Below, piece by piece: positions 8,063 through 16,320 of a stretch of DNA of 64,000 nucleotides; the stretch's first letter is position 1, and each line of letters begins with the position of its first letter. The notes under the pieces were generated by a model. The model was given only the letters and a program-made list of their open reading frames with translations. It was not told where the DNA came from and did no database searches. The DNA is taken from positions 576,303 to 640,302 of the forward strand of contig NZ_MOBX01000015.1 of the NCBI RefSeq assembly GCF_003732425.1. The letters run 5' to 3'. The translations under genes and the position numbers were made by a program. Source of the DNA: Pseudomonas fluorescens. Its GTDB lineage: Bacteria > Pseudomonadota > Gammaproteobacteria > Pseudomonadales > Pseudomonadaceae.

Positions 8063-10930
8063 CTAGAACCGTTCGTCGGACTTTTTGCTCTGAGTTTTGC
8101 TCAATGCATCGGGCTCGACCTCAAAGCGCTGGCTGTCGACCCAAGCCGACAGCTGCCCCTCCTCGCCGCCTTCGAGGGTTTGCATGAAGCGCAGCCATTG
8201 CCCGCCCTCGCGCAGAGCTTGAGCAGCCTGACCGCTCCATCGTCCACCGCTGACCGCAACGCCCTGCAATACCGTCTCCTCCGGGTTGTACCAGCTCACC
8301 CCCTGCACGACGCCCGGACGCCCGGTGCCTGCGCAGAGCAGCGGATTGCTCACGCGATGCCCCGACGCCGGGGTTTCAATGCCGGGCTCGTAAGTGCCCA
8401 GCAGCACCAGGCGCGGTGCCGCGTCGGATTCGAATTCACCGAGCGCCGCCGTCGCCTGCAGAACGTGCTCGCCCCCGGTTTGCGTGAGCGTCAATCTGAC
8501 TGACCAGGTGCGATCCTCCAGCACCGAAGCGCTGGCGCATTCGCTGTCGAGTGTCACGCTCACCGTGTCGCCCGGCACGCCGAACCCGGACACCACCACC
8601 TGCCGCCCGATGTGTTCGCCGGCCACCGGCGTTTCGATAAACGGCGCGGCCGGCACGACGCTGAAGTGCAGCTCGTCGGCATATTCAGACGGGAAAGGCT
8701 TGTCGTTCTCCACGAACGTCTGCCGGGCGCGAAGGGTGGTGCTGCCAACCGGTAATTCCACCTTATGGCTCCAGAGACCGTCGAGCCCTACGGGGATATC
8801 CATGAGCCACGGCTCGCTGCCCTTCATGATGTCGACCTTCGCGCCCGCCCTGCCCTCGCCTTGAAGAAGGGCGACACGGGGCAGCGTACCGTCCTCGACC
8901 GGGCAGGTGATGCGAGGTGGCAAGACCACCACGTTCACGTCGAGCCGCTCACTCTCGATCACCCGGTTGTGGGAGGTCTGGCGTATACCGATGCCATAGG
9001 ACCGGAGGGTCAGATCCCTGATATCGATGGCCCAATCGCCGTCCATGGTTTGCAAAAGGGAGTCGGACAAAGGGATGTCGTGCACCCGATCAAACACCTG
9101 CAGCATGGCGCCTTTCATCGCGCCGTGGCCCTTGAGCGTAAATGCGTGGTCGACATCATCTTTATTGCCCGGCTCGGTGATGACCGGCTGGATCATGGTC
9201 GGGTAAACGCTGAAGAACCGCTCCGTCGGTGCTGACGGCTGGGATGCTGCCGTCTGGATCACGCGGACAGTGTGCTCGACGCCTGCGGTGAAATCTGTGG
9301 GACGCTGGAACGTCCAGATGCCATCTGTAACGGTGGCGTGATAGGACTGATCGCTGTCGCTGAAAGTCAGGGTCACTTGCGCCCCGGGCCAGCAGGTACC
9401 ACTAAAGACAGGTGAAAGTCCGTTTTCGTCCGGGTCGCTCAGGCCGGGGGCCTGAGGCGGGATCGTCACATCAAGGAAAACCCAGTCGGTTTCCTGGCTG
9501 AATCCCGCCTGTTTGATGCGAACCCGTCGGTTAAGCGTGGGGCCCCATACCTCTGAAGCCTGGCTTAACCACGATCCATCGGCTGTCAAGGGAACATGAG
9601 GCGCCACCGCTTCATCCGCGTCGATTTTCCACAGCCATACAGTCGCCCCCTTATTGCCGAGGCCACTGAACGTGGGTTGATAGTCGCGCGTGTATTTCAA
9701 CTCTCTGACATTCGGCAGCTTCTTTTCGACCTCAAGCGGGAAAGGCTGCGACTCGATCCAGCCATTGGCGTTGTCGCTCACTTTTTGCACGATTTGCAGT
9801 TTGTAGGTGCCGTATGGCCAGCCCGTCGCAGTGGTTGTCCATTCGCCTGCGCTGACCACAACGGGCAGTGGCGGCGTGACCGAGTCGGGAGCGGTGACCA
9901 CAACCGTTGCGCCCGTGTACCCCTTCCCCGAAATTTCCACTTGGCCGTCAGGCAAGACGCTGTATGAGACTGCTGACACCTCTGAGGGTCGGATTTTGAA
10001 TGCTCGGGGGATGCCGCGGTCGGAGGGGATATTGTCAGTGATTTGCCTGCCGACCAGTGACACCGGGCCAGGTCCAACGCTGACAGCAACCGTCCAGCCA
10101 TCGCCCGTAACGGCGGCCTCGCCGACCTTGGACTGAGTCAGGTCGATAAAAACCTGCATCGTGCTACCAGCTATTCCCCCGGTACCGCTCAGGTTGAACG
10201 TCTGGTTCTGAGACGAGTTGGCTGATGGGTTGGTGACGACGATAGGGGGGGGGCGATTCACACTGAAAACTACAGGCAACGTATATATGCTGGTTGTGCC
10301 GACATAAGAAACGAGAGCACTGATCGAGACGGAACCATTGGGCAAATTCGCAGTGAGAGGAGCTTGCCAATTCCCTTGATCATCAATTGTGGCTTCAGCG
10401 CTCAGAACTTCATTATGATTGGGGGGGGACTTGACGATGAGCACCTTCGATTTCGGAGCGCCGATGCCACGGAAAATCAGGCCTTTAGCGGGCTCAGTAG
10501 TGTCGGATTTCGGAAATGTCAAGATTGCTCGGTAGATTTCCATTGGTGCTGTACGTTCAGAATCCTGTCCGTCGAGTCTCTGAAGTGCTTCGATGCTGCT
10601 TTTGTTTACGTTAACGGGGAAAGTGATCGCCCCACTCCAACTTCCCGATTTAACTGGTCCCCCCCCAACTATTCCACTCGGCGTACCCGCCACATAAATA
10701 AAGACATACGCTCCGGAAACACCTGTGCCTGCGCCGGAGTAAGGTGAGCCGGAAATGTTTTTAATCGGATTGATGGTTGGACGAGGAGGTCTGGACTCAA
10801 GAGAAACGTCAACACTCTCGATAGGCAAGTCAACCAGATCAGATACATTCTCGACTGCGCCCTCCACTTGTGTGTCTTCATGAGGCCCGCCAAGCGTGCT
10901 CTCATCCGTACCATCAGTTGTTATGGACAT
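8063..10930 (-). CDS. Large multi-Ig-like-domain protein of the Tc locus
   Basis: A 955-residue protein made of repeated beta-sandwich modules of about 85-100 residues. Recurring cores read like VFSGTCWPGAQVTLTF, ISGKGYTGATVVVTA and VSGFGVPGDTVSVTL, each followed by a D/G-x-W-x sentence, as in bacterial Ig-like repeat proteins. No signal peptide, lipobox or membrane segment is visible at the N-terminus (MSITTDGTDESTLGG). The start at 10930 has GGAGA upstream. It lies in front of tcaA on the same strand with only a hairpin and the palindromic motif between, so it is probably part of the Tc regulon. Function is unknown; a binding or scaffold role is a guess. The first third holds three 8-9 base G/C homopolymers and looks less GC-rich than the rest. 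Confidence 0.8.
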   Translation of the reverse strand: MSITTDGTDESTLGGPHEDTQVEGAVENVSDLVDLPIESVDVSLESRPPRPTINPIKNISGSPYSGAGTGVSGAYVFIYVAGTPSGIVGGGPVKSGSWSGAITFPVNVNKSSIEALQRLDGQDSERTAPMEIYRAILTFPKSDTTEPAKGLIFRGIGAPKSKVLIVKSPPNHNEVLSAEATIDDQGNWQAPLTANLPNGSVSISALVSYVGTTSIYTLPVVFSVNRPPPIVVTNPSANSSQNQTFNLSGTGGIAGSTMQVFIDLTQSKVGEAAVTGDGWTVAVSVGPGPVSLVGRQITDNIPSDRGIPRAFKIRPSEVSAVSYSVLPDGQVEISGKGYTGATVVVTAPDSVTPPLPVVVSAGEWTTTATGWPYGTYKLQIVQKVSDNANGWIESQPFPLEVEKKLPNVRELKYTRDYQPTFSGLGNKGATVWLWKIDADEAVAPHVPLTADGSWLSQASEVWGPTLNRRVRIKQAGFSQETDWVFLDVTIPPQAPGLSDPDENGLSPVFSGTCWPGAQVTLTFSDSDQSYHATVTDGIWTFQRPTDFTAGVEHTVRVIQTAASQPSAPTERFFSVYPTMIQPVITEPGNKDDVDHAFTLKGHGAMKGAMLQVFDRVHDIPLSDSLLQTMDGDWAIDIRDLTLRSYGIGIRQTSHNRVIESERLDVNVVVLPPRITCPVEDGTLPRVALLQGEGRAGAKVDIMKGSEPWLMDIPVGLDGLWSHKVELPVGSTTLRARQTFVENDKPFPSEYADELHFSVVPAAPFIETPVAGEHIGRQVVVSGFGVPGDTVSVTLDSECASASVLEDRTWSVRLTLTQTGGEHVLQATAALGEFESDAAPRLVLLGTYEPGIETPASGHRVSNPLLCAGTGRPGVVQGVSWYNPEETVLQGVAVSGGRWSGQAAQALREGGQWLRFMQTLEGGEEGQLSAWVDSQRFEVEPDALSKTQSKKSDERF
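10245..10666. repeat. Three poly-G/C tracts inside the Ig gene
   Basis: Homopolymers of 9 (10245-10253), 8 (10421-10428) and 8 (10659-10666) bases, encoding PPP, PP and GGG near residues 226, 167 and 88. Loss or gain of one base in any would truncate the protein. Tracts of this length are unusual inside one gene and are candidate contingency loci. Confidence 0.75.
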
Positions 10931-11017
10931 AACTGTCTCCGAAACTGTTCAAGGGTGGCGATGCAAGGTGCAAAAAATCCCTGCCCCAATTAAGGAATAG
11001 CCCTTCCTTTTTCGCAC

Positions 11018-11033
11018 CTGACAGATCTGACAG
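11018..11033. promoter_or_regulatory. Palindromic Tc-locus motif, copy 2 (upstream of Ig gene)
   Basis: CTGACAGATCTGACAG differs by one base from copy 1 (CTGTCAGATCTGACAG). It lies 88 bases upstream of the Ig gene start on the minus strand. The substitution breaks perfect symmetry and makes it a direct repeat of CTGACAG. Confidence 0.5.
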
Positions 11034-11279
11034 TCCCGACAAACGGTAACTCTTCCCACAACCCCCTCCGACTGCGTCCCGCAAGTGGCGACAGCGAGCT
11101 ACGTTGCCTTGCGCCATTGCCTACAAATCCCTCAGAATCCGCCGGCTTGTGCGCTTGGCTGATGCCCCGTAACTTGGTCCGTGCCGCTGCCAATCAGTGG
11201 TCGGGTTTAGTCGCCCAGGGTGTGTCACCAATGTGTATAAGCGTCATCAAGTCGGGTACTCCCTATCCCCCCACTCGAT

Positions 11280-11359
11280 GGTGGCTGTACGCAGGGCGCT
11301 TCGGCGCGCCGGTTTTTGGTGATACCCCCCGGTCGACTAACCTGCGTCCAGCCGCCACC
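11280..11359 (+). other. Structured leader upstream of the DUF6124 gene
   Basis: Outer stem GGTGGC (11280-11285) pairs with GCCACC (11354-11359). Inner stem ACGCAGG (11289-11295) pairs with CCTGCGT (11341-11347). Inside is a GCGC-TTCG-GCGC hairpin (11296-11307) and a possible CCGG/CCGG stem. It ends 52 bases before the ATG. I recall similar leaders before DUF6124/DUF3077 genes in Pseudomonas, but did not compare sequences. Function unknown. Confidence 0.45.
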
Positions 11360-11411
11360 CCTTTTGTTTAGTCGCAAAGTGGTGGAGGCCCTCATTACAA
11401 GGGTTATCACT

Positions 11412-11783
11412 ATGTTCAAAGACACGCCGAATCCCCCCGAAACCGACGACTCGGTCTCCCCCTACAAATCCGCCGAATCGAAAAAACTCCACGAGGCCGC
11501 CGAAAAAGCCCTCGACCACTACCTCAAACCGAAACCCGACCCGCGCAATTCCGTGGATCGCGGCATGCAGATGTTCATGATCGCGCCCGACCTCAACCCC
11601 GAAGCCGTGGCCATCCAGACCTATGAAACGTTTTCGTCGGTGAGCATTTTGCTGCTCGACCTGGCGGACAGCCTCGACGACAAGCCGCGGCATCTGGCGA
11701 TGGCGATCTATCAACTGAGCGAGATGGGTTTGTTGCTGGCGGAGAAGGCGCTGGATAAAGAACGGGCGATTGCCGTGACCTGA
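11412..11783 (+). CDS. DUF6124 family small protein
   Basis: A 123-residue soluble protein starting MFKDTPNPPETDD. This N-terminus and the C-terminal helical part (SSVSILLLDLADSLDDKPRHLAMAIYQLSEMGLLLAEKAL) fit the Pseudomonas-restricted DUF6124 family, of unknown function. The open frame extends further upstream, but the ATG at 11412 has AAGG a suitable distance before it and matches the family's usual beginning. It is monocistronic, with a structured leader before it and a REP pair after it. Confidence 0.75.
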   Translation: MFKDTPNPPETDDSVSPYKSAESKKLHEAAEKALDHYLKPKPDPRNSVDRGMQMFMIAPDLNPEAVAIQTYETFSSVSILLLDLADSLDDKPRHLAMAIYQLSEMGLLLAEKALDKERAIAVT

Positions 11784-11810
11784 CCTTAGAGATGAGTTTT
11801 CTGCACTGAC

Positions 11811-11880
11811 GCTTTCGCGAGCAGGCTCGCTGCCACAATGGAATGCATTTTCCTGTGGGAGCGAGCCTGCTCGCGAAGCT
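11811..11880. repeat. REP doublet
   Basis: Two inverted copies of the Pseudomonas REP core (TTCGCGAGCAGGCTCGCT ... AGCGAGCCTGCTCGCGAA) facing each other. It probably also ends transcription between the two convergent genes. Confidence 0.8.
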
Positions 11881-11895
11881 TTTGGCGGTGTTGAA

Positions 11896-12255
11896 TCAGG
11901 CCGAGGCCGGCAACGGCTGAAAGCTGAAGTACTGACGCAACGCCTCGACCAGTTGCCGATATTCCAGCGGCGGTTGCTGCAGGCTGAAACCGGCGTCGAA
12001 GTGCAACGGCGTCGCATCCTCATGGCACCACAGGCAACACGCGCTGAGGTCGATCACCTGTTGGCAGCCCTCGCCGACGGGAAGTTTCAAACGCAGATGG
12101 AAATCCACCCCGACCATCATCGGTAACTGACTGATCAACATCAGCCCGTCTTCGGACACGTTGCCCAGAAACCCGATGGGTTTGTCGGTGATGCTGTTGA
12201 ACACTCTGAGGAAATACGGCAACTGATGCCGTTCGATCCGGCGGTCGGTAAACAT
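11896..12255 (-). CDS. PilZ domain protein
   Basis: A 119-residue protein beginning MFTDRRIERHQLPYFLRVFN. The arginine-rich start (DRRIERHQ, an RxxxR-type motif) and the later NVSEDGLMLIS (the D/N-x-S-x-x-G element) are the c-di-GMP-binding signature of PilZ domains; QYFSF near the C-terminus is also typical. It is therefore a probable small c-di-GMP receptor, possibly reading the output of SadC and BifA in this window. A longer GTG-started form (12312) is open, but the shorter one matches usual PilZ proteins. Monocistronic. Confidence 0.8.
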   Translation of the reverse strand: MFTDRRIERHQLPYFLRVFNSITDKPIGFLGNVSEDGLMLISQLPMMVGVDFHLRLKLPVGEGCQQVIDLSACCLWCHEDATPLHFDAGFSLQQPPLEYRQLVEALRQYFSFQPLPASA

Positions 12256-12484
12256 GCGCAGTTCGCCATGCAAGGCTCGATCACGGAGCCGCACCTTTGC
12301 TTCGGAACGCACCCGCGTGACAGGCGCGCTCTCCCCGCTTCCGGTGTGACGGTCGCTAATTCGCCATCACCTTACAACTGCCAGTCGCAGGTGTTGCCCC
12401 GGGTCAGAGACGCGACTCTGCATCCGGATCATTCGACTATAGCTCAGGCTGTACAACCGGCCAGATTTTGTATGACAACTGTCA

Positions 12485-12871
12485 TCAGAAACGGCTCGGG
12501 CGCACCACGCCAGCGGCGCTGCGCGTCGGGTAATGGCCCAGGCTCTGCAAGGTTTCCAGGCGCGCGCGGGCGCGGTAGGCATATTCGCTGTTCGGGTACG
12601 AGGCGATGATGAACTGGTAGGTCTGCACCGCGTCGACGAACATTTTCTGCCGTTCCAGACACTGGCCGCGCATCATCGACACTTCCGGCCACACATACGG
12701 ACGGGCGCGGCTGGCGCGTTCGACCTTGGACAGTTCGAGCATGACCTGCTCGCAATTGCCGCGATCGTAGGCGCTGTAGGCGTTGTTCAAATGATGGTTC
12801 ATCGACCAACGGGTGCAGCCCGTCACGGCGAGGACGCTGAGGGCAAGGGCGGCAATGGGCAACAATCGCAT
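12485..12871 (-). CDS. TPR-like lipoprotein
   Basis: A 128-residue protein with a lipoprotein signal peptide; the lipobox LAVTGC places the lipidated cysteine at residue 19. The mature part has two helix-turn-helix units (LNNAYSAYDRGNCEQVMLEL and FVDAVQTYQFIIASYPNSEYAYRARARLETL) of tetratricopeptide type. Role is unknown; such small TPR lipoproteins often assist envelope assembly. It is preceded by AGGAGA just before the ATG and reads away from pyk. Confidence 0.75.
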   Translation of the reverse strand: MRLLPIAALALSVLAVTGCTRWSMNHHLNNAYSAYDRGNCEQVMLELSKVERASRARPYVWPEVSMMRGQCLERQKMFVDAVQTYQFIIASYPNSEYAYRARARLETLQSLGHYPTRSAAGVVRPSRF

Positions 12872-13043
12872 GGGGGTTCTCCTGTCTTGTGCTCTGTATC
12901 GACCCCTGGTCGGAAATCTTCAGGCGCGTTTGTCCCAAAGTTGCCGTGTTCAATAAAGAAAACGATAAGTAGTGCAAACGAACAATGACTACACCCCAAG
13001 AGCATAGTAGCCTTCGCTAGCGCTTGAACTCAGGAGTCTTTGC

Positions 13044-14495
13044 ATGTCCGTCCGTCGTACCAAAATCGTCGCTACCCTTGGCCCGGCCAGTAACTCGCCG
13101 GAAGTTCTCGAACAGCTGATTCTGGCTGGTCTGGACGTTGCCCGTCTGAACTTCTCCCACGGCACCCCCGACGAGCACAAGGCTCGCGCGAAGCTGGTGC
13201 GTGACCTCGCTGCCAAGCATGGCCGCTTCGTCGCCCTGCTCGGTGACCTGCAAGGCCCGAAAATCCGTATCGCCAAATTCGCCAACAAGAAGATCGAGCT
13301 GAAGATCGGTGACACGTTCACCTTCTCCACCAGCCATCCGTTGACCGAAGGCAACCAGCAAGTGGTCGGCATCGACTACCCGGACCTGGTCAAGGACTGC
13401 GGCGTGGGCGACGAGCTGCTGCTCGACGACGGCCGTGTGGTCATGCGCGTTGAAACCGCCACTGCCACCGAGCTCCACTGCGTGGTGACCATCGGCGGCC
13501 CGCTGTCCGACCACAAAGGCATCAACCGTCGCGGCGGCGGCCTGACCGCTCCGGCCCTGACGGAAAAAGACAAGGCCGACATCAAGCTCGCCGCAGAAAT
13601 GGAAGTCGACTACCTCGCGGTGTCCTTCCCGCGTGACGCTGCCGACATGGAATACGCCCGCCAACTGCGCGACGAAGCCGGCGGCACTGCCTGGCTGGTG
13701 GCGAAGATCGAACGCGCCGAAGCCGTGGCCGACGATGAAACCCTCGACGGCCTGATCAAGGCTTCCGACGCCGTGATGGTTGCTCGTGGTGACCTCGGTG
13801 TGGAAATCGGCGACGCCGAGCTGGTAGGCATTCAGAAGAAAATCATTCTGCATGCACGCCGCCACAACAAGGCTGTAATCGTCGCGACCCAGATGATGGA
13901 GTCGATGATCCAGAACCCGATGCCGACCCGCGCCGAAGTGTCCGACGTGGCCAACGCCGTGCTCGACTACACCGACGCTGTGATGTTGTCCGCTGAATCC
14001 GCTGCCGGCCTGTACCCGCTGGAAGCCGTTCAGGCGATGGCGCGCATCTGCGTCGGCGCGGAAAAGCACCCGACCGGCAAGACCTCCAGCCACCGCATCG
14101 GCAAGGAGTTCACCCGCTGCGACGAAAGCATCGCGCTGGCGACCATGTACACCGCCAACCACTTCCCGGGCGTGAAAGCGATCATCGCTCTGACCGAAAG
14201 TGGCTACACCCCGCTGATCATGTCGCGTATCCGTTCTTCGGTGCCGATCTATGCCTACTCGCCACACCGCGAGACCCAGGCGCGCGCAGCGATGTTCCGT
14301 GGCGTGTACACCATTCCGTTCGATCCGGCTTCGCTGGAACCGCACGAAGTCAGCCAGAAGGCGATCGACGAGCTGGTCAAGCGCGGCGTTGTGGAAAAAG
14401 GCGACTGGGTCATCCTGACCAAGGGCGACAGCTACCACACCACCGGCGGCACCAACGGCATGAAGATCCTGCACGTGGGTGACCCGCAGGTCTGA
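13044..14495 (+). CDS. pyk: Pyruvate kinase
   Basis: A 483-residue pyruvate kinase (phosphoenolpyruvate + ADP to pyruvate + ATP), the last step of lower glycolysis/Entner-Doudoroff. Seen: the N-terminal RRTKIVATLGPAS and LNFSHGTPDEH, the LGDLQGPKIRI substrate region, the active-site stretch VAKIERAEAV, MVARGDLGVEI, and the C-terminal regulatory domain. The length is normal for the PykA type. Ribosome site AGGAG at 13031. A clear terminator follows. Gene order pyk, enoyl-CoA hydratase, ferredoxin reductase, sadC, fumarase is what I recall from P. aeruginosa PA4329-PA4333. Confidence 0.97.
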   Translation: MSVRRTKIVATLGPASNSPEVLEQLILAGLDVARLNFSHGTPDEHKARAKLVRDLAAKHGRFVALLGDLQGPKIRIAKFANKKIELKIGDTFTFSTSHPLTEGNQQVVGIDYPDLVKDCGVGDELLLDDGRVVMRVETATATELHCVVTIGGPLSDHKGINRRGGGLTAPALTEKDKADIKLAAEMEVDYLAVSFPRDAADMEYARQLRDEAGGTAWLVAKIERAEAVADDETLDGLIKASDAVMVARGDLGVEIGDAELVGIQKKIILHARRHNKAVIVATQMMESMIQNPMPTRAEVSDVANAVLDYTDAVMLSAESAAGLYPLEAVQAMARICVGAEKHPTGKTSSHRIGKEFTRCDESIALATMYTANHFPGVKAIIALTESGYTPLIMSRIRSSVPIYAYSPHRETQARAAMFRGVYTIPFDPASLEPHEVSQKAIDELVKRGVVEKGDWVILTKGDSYHTTGGTNGMKILHVGDPQV

Positions 14496-14512
14496 GTGAC
14501 GCGCTGAAAGAC

Positions 14513-14546
14513 AAAAGCCCCGCCATGTGAATGGCGGGGCTTTTTG
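14513..14546 (+). terminator. pyk terminator
   Basis: Stem AAAAGCCCCGCCAT / ATGGCGGGGCTTTT with a GTGA loop and a T run, 18 bases after the pyk stop. It may also serve the convergent enoyl-CoA hydratase gene. Confidence 0.9.
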
Positions 14547-14605
14547 TTTTCTGATCAAAAGCTGTGCTGACTGCTCGCGAAAGGGCCAGTGCGGTCGGCG
14601 TAGTT

Positions 14606-15355
14606 TCAATGCCGTTTGATAAAGCCGGTCAACGCCACCATTGCTTCTGGCGAACGAAGGCGCTGGGTGAACAACGCGCCCTCCTCCTCGATCACTTTAC
14701 GGATCAACTCGCGATCCGGCGCTCGCATCAATTGCTTGCTGATACGCACCGCTTCCGCCGGCAGCTCATCGAAACGCAGCGCCATCTCCCGCGCCTTGCT
14801 CAACGCCGCATCGCCACTGCCCAATGCTTCGGTGGCAATGCCCCACTGCGCAGCCTGTTCACCGCTGAAGCCTTCGCCCAATAACAACAACTCTGCCGCT
14901 TTGGCCTGCCCAAGCAGACGTGGAAGGATCAGGCTGGAGCCAAACTCCGGGCACAAACCCAGGTTGACGAATGGCATGCGCAACCGCGCATCGCGGCTGA
15001 CATAGACCAGATCGCAATGCAGCAACAGCGTGGTGCCAATGCCCACCGCCGCGCCGGCTACAGCGGCAATCACCGGTTTGCGGCACTCAAGCAGGTTGAG
15101 CATGAAGTGAAACACCGGGCTGTCGAGGTCACTCGGCGGTTGCTGGATGAAGTCGGCGATGTCGTTGCCGGCGGTGAAGCATTCGGCGCTGCCGGTAATC
15201 AGCACGGCGTTGATCGCCGGGTCGCCATCGGCCTGTTTCAACGCCTCGGCGAGGCGACTGTACATGGCGCGCGTCAGAGCGTTTTTTTTGTCCGGTCGGT
15301 TGAGGCGCAGGGTCAGTAAACCGCGCTCGCGTTCCAGCAGGATGGCTTCGGTCAT
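14606..15355 (-). CDS. Enoyl-CoA hydratase/isomerase family protein
   Basis: A 249-residue crotonase-fold protein. Seen: LNRPDKKNALTRAMY (CoA-binding start), the oxyanion-hole regions ECFTAGNDIADF and AVAGAAVGIGTTLLLHCDLV, and FVNLGLCPEFGSSLILPRLLG. The usual pair of catalytic glutamates of hydratases is not both obvious: one position reads GLCPEFGSS, so it may be an isomerase or a hydratase with altered chemistry. The open frame begins 68 codons earlier, inside the ferredoxin reductase gene; MTEAILLERERG is the standard beginning. It is probably cotranscribed with the reductase 29 bases upstream and sadC. Confidence 0.88.
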   Translation of the reverse strand: MTEAILLERERGLLTLRLNRPDKKNALTRAMYSRLAEALKQADGDPAINAVLITGSAECFTAGNDIADFIQQPPSDLDSPVFHFMLNLLECRKPVIAAVAGAAVGIGTTLLLHCDLVYVSRDARLRMPFVNLGLCPEFGSSLILPRLLGQAKAAELLLLGEGFSGEQAAQWGIATEALGSGDAALSKAREMALRFDELPAEAVRISKQLMRAPDRELIRKVIEEEGALFTQRLRSPEAMVALTGFIKRH

Positions 15356-15384
15356 GGCGTGTCTCGCGTCTGAAAAATCAGCGC

Positions 15385-16320
15385 TCAACCACGGGACAGG
15401 AACACATCGGCCAGCAGTTGATTGCGCGGCAATCCGGCCAGGTACAACCGCCGGGCGAAGGCGTCGACACTGGCCGTCGAGCCGCAGACTAAGGCCAGGG
15501 TTTGCCGGGAAACAAGGCGCAGTTGCGCCAAAGCGGCGGCTGACTCGGCCGCCGTCCACAGCTCGACGCTGAGGTTTTCCCGCTGTGCGGCCAGTGCCGC
15601 CAAGGGTTTGGCCAGATAGTGCTCGCGCTCGTCATGAGCCACGTGAATGACGCGGATCATGCCTTGGTGATCCTGGCGCAAGGCTTCGCGCAGCACGCCG
15701 AACAACGGGCCGAGGCCAGTGCCGGCGGCCAGCAGCCACAGCGGCCGAGTGTGCCAGTCCGGGTCGTAATGCAAGGCGCCGCCGCGCAGTTCACCGAGGC
15801 GAACCGGATCGCCGATCTGCAATCTTCGCGCAGCATCGCTGAATTCGCCGGGCTGACGGCAATCGAGGTGGAATTCGAGAAAGCGGTCTTCTTCCGGCAG
15901 GCTCGCCAGCGAATACGGTCGCGCAATGTGCCCGATCCACAACACCAGATGTTGCCCGGCGCCGTAGCGCAGCGGTCGCTGCGGGGTCAGACGCAAGCGC
16001 AGGACGCTGTCGCTGAGCCAGTCCAGCGCTTCGACCACTGCCGGCCGACCATCGGTGATCGGGTCGAAGGTATGCACCTGCAAGTCTTCGACGACCTGAC
16101 ACTGACAGGCCAGGCGCCAGCCGTCCTGACGCTGTTCGGCGCTCAAGGCATCCGGCCGATTGTCGGCGGGCAGGCCTTGCACGCATTGCACCAGACAGGC
16201 GTGACAACTGCCGGCGCGGCAGCTGTAAGGCACGGCGACGCCATTCTGATTGAGGGCATCGAGCAGATTGCTGCCCGCTGCCACCGACCATTGTCGTTCA
16301 CCGACGCAAAGTTCAGGCAT
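15385..16320 (-). CDS. Ferredoxin-fused flavin oxidoreductase
   Basis: A 311-residue electron-transfer protein. The N-terminal plant-type 2Fe-2S domain carries YSCRAGSCHACLVQC (C-x4-C-x2-C) with the last ligand in WRLACQCQV. A ferredoxin-NADP reductase module follows: ARPYSLAS binds FAD and LAAGTGLGPLFGVLREAL binds the nicotinamide cofactor. This layout moves electrons from NAD(P)H to an unknown partner. The start lies inside the end of sadC (8-base overlap), pointing to one operon sadC, reductase, enoyl-CoA hydratase. Ortholog order suggests the P. aeruginosa PA4331 type. Confidence 0.88.
   Translation of the reverse strand: MPELCVGERQWSVAAGSNLLDALNQNGVAVPYSCRAGSCHACLVQCVQGLPADNRPDALSAEQRQDGWRLACQCQVVEDLQVHTFDPITDGRPAVVEALDWLSDSVLRLRLTPQRPLRYGAGQHLVLWIGHIARPYSLASLPEEDRFLEFHLDCRQPGEFSDAARRLQIGDPVRLGELRGGALHYDPDWHTRPLWLLAAGTGLGPLFGVLREALRQDHQGMIRVIHVAHDEREHYLAKPLAALAAQRENLSVELWTAAESAAALAQLRLVSRQTLALVCGSTASVDAFARRLYLAGLPRNQLLADVFLSRG

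Larger units (their letters stand above)
10931..11411. other. Gene-free stretch between Ig gene and DUF6124 gene
   Basis: 481 bases. Near the Ig gene it holds the palindrome-related motif at 11018-11033, and on the right the structured element at 11280-11359 that leads into the DUF6124 gene. The short open frames here have no good ribosome sites and I do not support them as genes. Confidence 0.6.

Noticed and set aside
13017..14609. 530-codon open frame opposite pyk
   Set aside because: Antisense of a well-conserved enzyme; His/Gly/Val-rich shadow composition.
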